From CAYMSA01 sp964392965 (GTDB lineage Bacteria > Actinomycetota > Coriobacteriia > Anaerosomatales > Anaerosomataceae): a stretch of 19,683 nucleotides of DNA. Under the pieces are notes generated by a model. The model made no database searches. It was given only the letters and a program-made list of their open reading frames with translations, and was not told the origin of the DNA. The stretch spans positions 1-19,683 of the forward strand of contig CAYMSA010000029.1 of the NCBI GenBank assembly GCA_964392965.1, given 5' to 3'. Of this stretch, positions 15,439-19,683 are shown piece after piece; position 1 is the stretch's first letter; every line of letters starts with the position of its first letter. Made by a program: the position numbers and the translations under genes.

Positions 15439-16182
15439 ATGTCGTATCGCGTCCGCACTGAGGCCTTCGAGGGGCCGTTCGACCTCCTCTTGCAGCTCGT
15501 CGCCCGTCAGAAGGTGGCGATCGCCGAGGTGTCGGTGACGGACATCGCGACGCAGTACCTTGAGAGCGTCGAGCGCATGGAGGACCTCGATCTCGACGTG
15601 GCGAGCGACTTCCTGCTGGTGGCCGCTACGCTCCTCGAGATCAAGGCCGCCTCGCTGCTGCCCCGGGATACTCCGGCTGACCTGGAAGAGTACGAGGATC
15701 TGTCGCCCGAGGAGGCTCGCGAGCTGCTCGTCACGCGTCTGCTCGCCTACAAGCAGTTCAAGAACATCGCGGCGGAGCTCGGTGCCCGCTATGAAGCCGA
15801 GTCACTCATGCACCCCCGCGCGGCTGGGCTGGAGAAGGACTTCCTGCAGCTCATGCCGGACTACCTCGAAGGCGTGACGCTCCACGGGCTCGCGGTGCTC
15901 TGCGCGGACCTCGTGAATCGCCGGGAGGTGTTCCTCCTCGAGGCCGAGCACATCGCCGCGGCCCCGATCAGTCTCGAACTCCACATGGAGGGTGTGACGC
16001 GGACGATCACCGCCCGGCGGCGCTCGAGCTTCCGGGAGCTGGTTCGTCCGGACGCCCCCGTCGAGGAGCTCGTCGTGACGTTCCTCGCGATTCTGGAGCT
16101 CTACAAGCGTGGTCTGGTCACCATCGAGCAGAGCGAGCCCTTCGGGGACATCTGCATCGTGCGTATCGAGGAGGAGTCGTGA
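15439..16182 (+). CDS. scpA: segregation and condensation protein A (kleisin)
   Basis: The kleisin subunit that bridges the SMC dimer in the bacterial condensin complex, needed for chromosome compaction and segregation. At 247 aa the length is normal. The N-terminal signature FEGPFDLLLQLV (10-21) is followed by the helical SMC-neck binding region (VSVTDIATQYLESV, DVASDFLLVAATLLEIKA). The C-terminal winged-helix region with VVTFLAILELYKRGLVTIEQ and FGDICI is intact. It starts 1 base after trpS and overlaps scpB by 4 bases, the usual scpAB pairing. SMC itself is not in the window. Confidence 0.95.
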   Translation: MSYRVRTEAFEGPFDLLLQLVARQKVAIAEVSVTDIATQYLESVERMEDLDLDVASDFLLVAATLLEIKAASLLPRDTPADLEEYEDLSPEEARELLVTRLLAYKQFKNIAAELGARYEAESLMHPRAAGLEKDFLQLMPDYLEGVTLHGLAVLCADLVNRREVFLLEAEHIAAAPISLELHMEGVTRTITARRRSSFRELVRPDAPVEELVVTFLAILELYKRGLVTIEQSEPFGDICIVRIEEES

Positions 16183-16865
16183 CACGTGAGAATCCCGAGG
16201 TGCTCGGCGCCATCGAGGCGCTGCTGTTCGTCTCCGACGAGCCGGTCGCCGCAGCACGGTTGGCGAGGATCCTCGAGCTCGATCCCCGTGCGGTCACGGA
16301 CGCGCTGAGTCGTCTTGCTGCCGAGTACGCCGGGGAAGGCCGCGGCTTCCAGCTGCGCGAGGTCGCCGGCGGCTGGCGGCTCTACACGCACCCCGCCTAC
16401 CACGAGCAGGTGGAGGAGTACGTCCTCTCATGGGACACGCGGCGTCTGTCCCAGGCCGCGCTTGAGGCCCTGGCGGTCATCGCATACCACCAGCCCGTCA
16501 GCAGGCAGGGCGTGAACGCCGTCCGCGGGGTGAACAGTGAAGCGGTGATCTCGTCGCTCATCGATAAGGGGCTCGTGCGCGAGACCGGTCGCGACCGGGC
16601 AGCCGGCAACGCGATCCTCTACGGCACGACGAGGACCTTCCTCGAGCGCTTCGGGCTGAAGGACCTCTCGGAACTGCCACCGCTTGCCGAATTCGCGCCC
16701 GATCCCGAGACCGAGCGCGCCATACGCGAGCGCCTCACGGCGATGGAGGGCGGCATGCTCGACATCGACGAAGAGCTCGAGGACGACCTCGAGGAGTACG
16801 AGACCTCGTCCGATGCCGACGGGGCGGAGGGGGAGGACGGCGGTACCGGTGAGGAGCGTGCCTGA
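16179..16865 (+). CDS. scpB: segregation and condensation protein B
   Basis: Dimeric winged-helix partner of ScpA in SMC-ScpAB. The 228-aa protein shows the typical IEALLFVSDEPV start (residues 8-19), GFQLREVAGGWRLYTHP, LSQAALEALAVIAYHQPVSR, the INxIRG-like VNAVRGVNSEAVISSLIDKGLV, and YGTTRTFLERFGL. After about residue 180 the tail is strongly acidic and low in complexity (DIDEELEDDLEEYE and onward), longer than the minimal family core. GTG at 16179 overlaps the scpA stop (GTGA) and has AGGAGG 4 bases upstream, supporting this start and translational coupling. Confidence 0.95.
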   Translation: MTRENPEVLGAIEALLFVSDEPVAAARLARILELDPRAVTDALSRLAAEYAGEGRGFQLREVAGGWRLYTHPAYHEQVEEYVLSWDTRRLSQAALEALAVIAYHQPVSRQGVNAVRGVNSEAVISSLIDKGLVRETGRDRAAGNAILYGTTRTFLERFGLKDLSELPPLAEFAPDPETERAIRERLTAMEGGMLDIDEELEDDLEEYETSSDADGAEGEDGGTGEERA

Positions 16866-17655
16866 GTCCGCAGGAGAAGGCGCGCGGCGTCCTGTCGGCG
16901 GATTACCATCGGCGGAAGACCCCACTGCCGAGCGCCTGCAGAAGTTCCTTTCGCGGGCCGGCGTCTCATCACGTCGCGCCGCCGAGGAGCTTGTCGCGGC
17001 GGGCCGGGTGCAGGTGAACGGCGAGATTGTCGACACGCCCGGCGTGAAAGTGGTGCCCGGTCGTGACGAGGTCCGCGTGGACGGGAAGCCCGTATCACTC
17101 CCTGACGAGCTCTGGTACGTGCTCCTCAACAAGCCCGCAGGGGTGGTGACGACGCTCTCGGACCCGCAGGGAAGGCCCACAGTGGCCGGCTACATCCCCG
17201 ACGGTGCCCCGCGGCTCTTCCCGGTGGGACGCCTCGATGCCGCCACGACAGGGCTCCTCATCCTCACGAACGACGGCGAGCTCGCGCATCTCCTCATGCA
17301 CCCCCGCCATCATGTCCCCAAGGTCTATCGTGCTGAGGTGGACGGCATTCCCACAGAAGACGACCTCACGCGCCTCCGCAAAGGCATCGCGCTCGACGAC
17401 GGACTGACTGCCCCCGCCGAGGCCAGACTGATTGCGAGTACTCAGGCGCACGGCACCGTCGAACTCATCTTGCGGGAGGGGCGCAAGCGGCAGGTGCGCC
17501 GCATGCTTTCGGCGGTGGGTCACCCGGTGCGCTCGCTCACGAGAGTCGCCTACGGCCCGCTGGTCCTCGGTTCGCTCGCCGAGGGTGCCACCCGGCGACT
17601 TTCGGCGGCCGAGGTGCGCGCACTGCGCGCGTCGGCATCGGGAGGGGCGCGCTGA
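16849..17655 (+). CDS. rluB: 23S/16S rRNA pseudouridine synthase, RsuA/RluB family
   Basis: Isomerises a specific uridine in ribosomal RNA to pseudouridine. The 268-aa protein has an N-terminal S4 RNA-binding domain (about 28-85: ERLQKFLSRAGVSSRRAAEEL, then GRVQVNG), followed by the catalytic domain with NKPAGVV (94-100), the active-site motif GRLDAATTGLL with Asp130, and EGRKRQVRRM near the C-terminus. The start is uncertain: GTG at 16849 or GTG at 16858, both overlapping the end of scpB, with GGAGG at 16832-16836 favouring the first. Placement directly after scpAB is the standard order for rluB in Gram-positive genomes, the reason for this symbol; rsuA remains possible. Confidence 0.88.
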   Translation: MRSVPESAGEGARRPVGGLPSAEDPTAERLQKFLSRAGVSSRRAAEELVAAGRVQVNGEIVDTPGVKVVPGRDEVRVDGKPVSLPDELWYVLLNKPAGVVTTLSDPQGRPTVAGYIPDGAPRLFPVGRLDAATTGLLILTNDGELAHLLMHPRHHVPKVYRAEVDGIPTEDDLTRLRKGIALDDGLTAPAEARLIASTQAHGTVELILREGRKRQVRRMLSAVGHPVRSLTRVAYGPLVLGSLAEGATRRLSAAEVRALRASASGGAR

Positions 17656-18254
17656 TGCTCGCCTTCGTAACCGGTCCGGTCAGGAGCGGGAAGTCGACCG
17701 CCGCGCTTGCTCTGGCTCTGTCGTCGGGGGTGCCGGTCGTGATGGCCGTAGGTGGCCGCAGCGACGACCCGGAGATGACGAGACGCATCGCGCGCCATCG
17801 CGCGGCGAGACCGGCGGACGTCCGGGTCGTCGAGACCGCCGGATACCCCGAGTGGCTCGACGACGTCCCCGCCGGTGCGTGCCTGCTCGTCGACTGTCTG
17901 GGAACGATACTCGGCGGGATGATGCTCGACGCACCCGCGGATCCAGGACGGGATGACGCCGAGGGAACCGACGATGCCGAGTGCACGAGCGAGGCGACGG
18001 AGGCCTGGGTCACGGCGCGGGCGGACGCGCTCGTCGACAGGCTCATCGCGCGCCACGGCCCCACGGTGATCGTGAGCAACGAGGTCGGCTGGGGGGTCGT
18101 GCCCGCGTTTCCCTCGGGACGCCTCTTCCGTGATGTACTGGGCCGGGCGAATCGCCGGCTTGTCGATGCGGCCGATCGGGCGTGGATGATCGTGGCCGGT
18201 CGGGCGATCGACCTCACAGCGCTCGGACAGGAGTTGAGGTGGCCCGATGAGTGA
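17655..18254 (+). CDS. cobU: adenosylcobinamide kinase / adenosylcobinamide-phosphate guanylyltransferase
   Basis: Bifunctional enzyme that phosphorylates adenosylcobinamide and attaches GMP, giving AdoCbi-GDP for CobS. The 199-aa protein has the P-loop GPVRSGKS (7-14), the guanylylated histidine in RIARHRAARP (His48), DCLGTIL where the family has DCLT, and the C-terminal block SNEVGWGVVPAFPSGRLFRD followed by LGRANRRL. An acidic, low-complexity insert rich in Asp, Glu and Ala (about residues 92-116) occupies a stretch that is usually short, and the common DCLTxWLxN pattern is altered to DCLGTILGG. The ATG overlaps the rluB stop by one base; GGGAGG lies about 9 bases upstream. cobT overlaps its 3' end by 8 bases. 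Confidence 0.92.
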   Translation: MLAFVTGPVRSGKSTAALALALSSGVPVVMAVGGRSDDPEMTRRIARHRAARPADVRVVETAGYPEWLDDVPAGACLLVDCLGTILGGMMLDAPADPGRDDAEGTDDAECTSEATEAWVTARADALVDRLIARHGPTVIVSNEVGWGVVPAFPSGRLFRDVLGRANRRLVDAADRAWMIVAGRAIDLTALGQELRWPDE

Positions 18255-19350
18255 TGCGCCCAGCACCCTTCCGTCGTGCGGTCCTGCCGAAGCGCTCGTC
18301 TGGGAGCTCGTGGCCTCGATCCGGGAGCCTGTGCCCGAGGCCATGGCAGCCGCATGGGCCCGGCTCGACTCGCTCACGAAGCCGCCGCGAAGCCTGGGAC
18401 GCCTTGAGGAGATCGCCGCACGGATGGCGGCGGTCCAGGGAACCGTGATGCCGCAGGCCGAGGGAGCTGCCATCGTCCTTCTGGCCGGCGATCACGGCGT
18501 GGTGGCCGAGGGCGTGACGGCATGGCCATCCGAGGTGACGCGCCAGATGATGGCGAACTTCGTGGCGGGGGGCGCAGCCATCAATCAGCTGGCGGGTCAC
18601 GTGGGCGCCCGATTGGTGCTCGTGGACGTGGGCGTCGAGGGATCGACCGAAGCGTTCCCGGGTGTCGTGCAAGCGAAGGTGCGCCCCGGTACTGACAACA
18701 TCGCATGCGGTCCCGCCATGACCCGCGAAGAAGCGGCGGCCGCGTTTCTTACGGGCGCGCGGCTTGCGCGCGATCTGGTCGATCAAGGTGTGCACATTCT
18801 CGGGACCGGCGAGATGGGCATCGGCAACACGACCTCCGCAGCCGCGCTCACTGCGGCGTACACCGGCGCGCTTCCGGCGTTGGTTGCGGGACCCGGCACG
18901 GGGCTCGACACGAGCGGTCTCGCTCGCAAGGTGGCGGTCATCGACCGGGCGCTTCAGGCGAACACCGTCGATTCCGGCGATCCCTTCGGCACGCTCGCTG
19001 CCCTTGGCGGGCTCGAGATCGCGGGGATGGCGGGCGTGCTCGTGGGTGGCGCGGCTGCCGGCGCGTGCGTGGTGAGTGACGGCTTCATCTCGGGTGTCGC
19101 GGCCCTGGCGGCACTTCGGATCTCTCCCGCGTGCGCGGCCTACCTGTTCCCGTCGCACCTCTCGGCTGAACCCGGGCACCGGGTGGTCCTCGACGCACTC
19201 GGACTCGAGCCGGTCCTGGAGCTCGACATGCGCCTCGGTGAGGGAACGGGCGCGGCGCTTGCCATCGGCATCATGGGCGCTGCGTGTGCCATGATGCGGG
19301 GCATGGCGACGTTCGACGAGGCCGGAGTGAGCGGACGCACGGCGTCGTGA
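18247..19350 (+). CDS. cobT: nicotinate-nucleotide--dimethylbenzimidazole phosphoribosyltransferase
   Basis: Activates the lower-ligand base (dimethylbenzimidazole or another base) to its alpha-ribotide, which CobS joins to AdoCbi-GDP. The 367-aa protein carries KPPRSLGRLE (45-54), AGDHGVVAEGVTAWPSEVTRQM, the phosphate/ribose segment GEMGIGNTTSAAAL, and the catalytic glutamate context RLGEGTGAALAI near the C-terminus. All are intact, so the enzyme should be active. ATG at 18247 overlaps the end of cobU by 8 bases with GAGGTGG just upstream, and the stop overlaps the cobS GTG by 4 bases, so the three genes are coupled. The actual lower-ligand base cannot be inferred. Confidence 0.95.
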   Translation: MSDAPSTLPSCGPAEALVWELVASIREPVPEAMAAAWARLDSLTKPPRSLGRLEEIAARMAAVQGTVMPQAEGAAIVLLAGDHGVVAEGVTAWPSEVTRQMMANFVAGGAAINQLAGHVGARLVLVDVGVEGSTEAFPGVVQAKVRPGTDNIACGPAMTREEAAAAFLTGARLARDLVDQGVHILGTGEMGIGNTTSAAALTAAYTGALPALVAGPGTGLDTSGLARKVAVIDRALQANTVDSGDPFGTLAALGGLEIAGMAGVLVGGAAAGACVVSDGFISGVAALAALRISPACAAYLFPSHLSAEPGHRVVLDALGLEPVLELDMRLGEGTGAALAIGIMGAACAMMRGMATFDEAGVSGRTAS

Positions 19351-19683
19351 GAACCCTCCGTGACCTCCTGAGTGCCGTCCGCCTGCTGACCGTCATCCCG
19401 CTCGGCGGCGCTGAGGGTTCGCGTCCTGCACGCTTCTTCAGCTGGGTGGGACTGCTCTTCGGAGCGATATCGGTCGGTATCGTGCGGCTTGTCGGCATGG
19501 CGGGAGAAGGCTCGTCGCCACGGATGCTCCTCGCCGGGGCGCTTGTCGTCGGGCTCTCGGCGGTTCTCTCAGGCGCCATGCATCTGGATGGCCTGGCCGA
19601 TACGGCCGATGCGCTCGGCGTCCGGGGTGACGCGCAGAGGCGGCTCGCGGTCATGCGCGACAGCACCGTCGGAGCGTTCGGTG
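19347..19683 (+). CDS. cobS: adenosylcobinamide-GDP ribazoletransferase (cobalamin synthase), 5' part
   Basis: Integral-membrane enzyme joining AdoCbi-GDP and alpha-ribazole (phosphate) to make adenosylcobalamin (phosphate). Only the first 112 codons are inside the window; the frame is open to the last base. The family features are clear: RLLTVIPLG near the N-terminus, hydrophobic segments at about 31-50 and 65-80, the metal-binding DGLADTADALG motif preceded by HL, and RRLAVMRDSTVGAFG at the edge. GTG at 19347 sits in a GTGA overlap with the cobT stop. This is the last of three consecutive nucleotide-loop assembly genes. Confidence 0.93.
   Translation, partial: MRTLRDLLSAVRLLTVIPLGGAEGSRPARFFSWVGLLFGAISVGIVRLVGMAGEGSSPRMLLAGALVVGLSAVLSGAMHLDGLADTADALGVRGDAQRRLAVMRDSTVGAFG

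Noticed and set aside
17600..17660. Cobalamin riboswitch before cobU
   Set aside because: The cobU start overlaps the rluB stop and the preceding bases are conserved rluB coding sequence; no B12-box-like sequence is seen.

Overview
The window is GC-rich, every supported gene reads on the + strand, and coding density is high: most junctions are start/stop overlaps or gaps under 40 bases. The gene set (PilB/GspE-type ATPase, FlgM-like anti-sigma factor, ScpA/ScpB, anaerobic-type cobalamin nucleotide-loop genes, a DHH-CBS-tRNA nucleotidyltransferase fusion, a tryptophanyl-tRNA synthetase with an Fe-S-type cysteine region, Tat lipoprotein) suggests a deep-branching, probably anaerobic Actinomycetota, such as a Coriobacteriia/OPB41-like lineage. 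That assignment is inference from gene content and order, not from a marker gene.

Layout. 1-2194: end of a sugar-nucleotide/cell-surface polysaccharide block (non-hydrolysing UDP-GlcNAc 2-epimerase, then UDP-glucose 4-epimerase). 2268-2430: a self-contained tRNA-Val(CAC) unit with an extended -10 promoter, encoded CCA and a long terminator hairpin. 2432-4156: an accessory patch with a Tat-exported beta-propeller lipoprotein, an intergenic gap carrying a perfect CRP-type palindrome, and a small unknown gene. 4201-6217: an ABC-F ATPase that looks leaderless. 6218-6620: a structured intergenic stretch and a FlgM-like anti-sigma factor. 6652-8398: the type IV pilus/type II secretion ATPase.

8435-14286 is a tight run: deoB and pyrimidine-nucleoside phosphorylase (together turning pyrimidine nucleosides into base plus ribose- or deoxyribose-5-phosphate), the 881-residue DHH/CBS/nucleotidyltransferase fusion (oligonucleotide or cyclic-dinucleotide phosphodiesterase joined to a tRNA 3'-end enzyme), and an integral-membrane M50 metalloprotease. 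14275 to the right edge is a second run behind its own promoter: trpS, scpA, scpB, rluB, then cobU, cobT and the start of cobS (assembly of the lower ligand of cobalamin). Stops and starts overlap throughout, so cobalamin completion looks co-transcribed with housekeeping genes.

Most of the window is ordinary core genome. The points worth a second look are regulatory or architectural: the shared TGCTACNNT promoter element, the Shine-Dalgarno of the lipoprotein gene buried in the tRNA terminator, the CRP-type site, the His-for-Cys change in the TrpRS cluster motif, and the FlgM-like gene in a flagella-free neighbourhood. I did not find a clear, wholly new system here.
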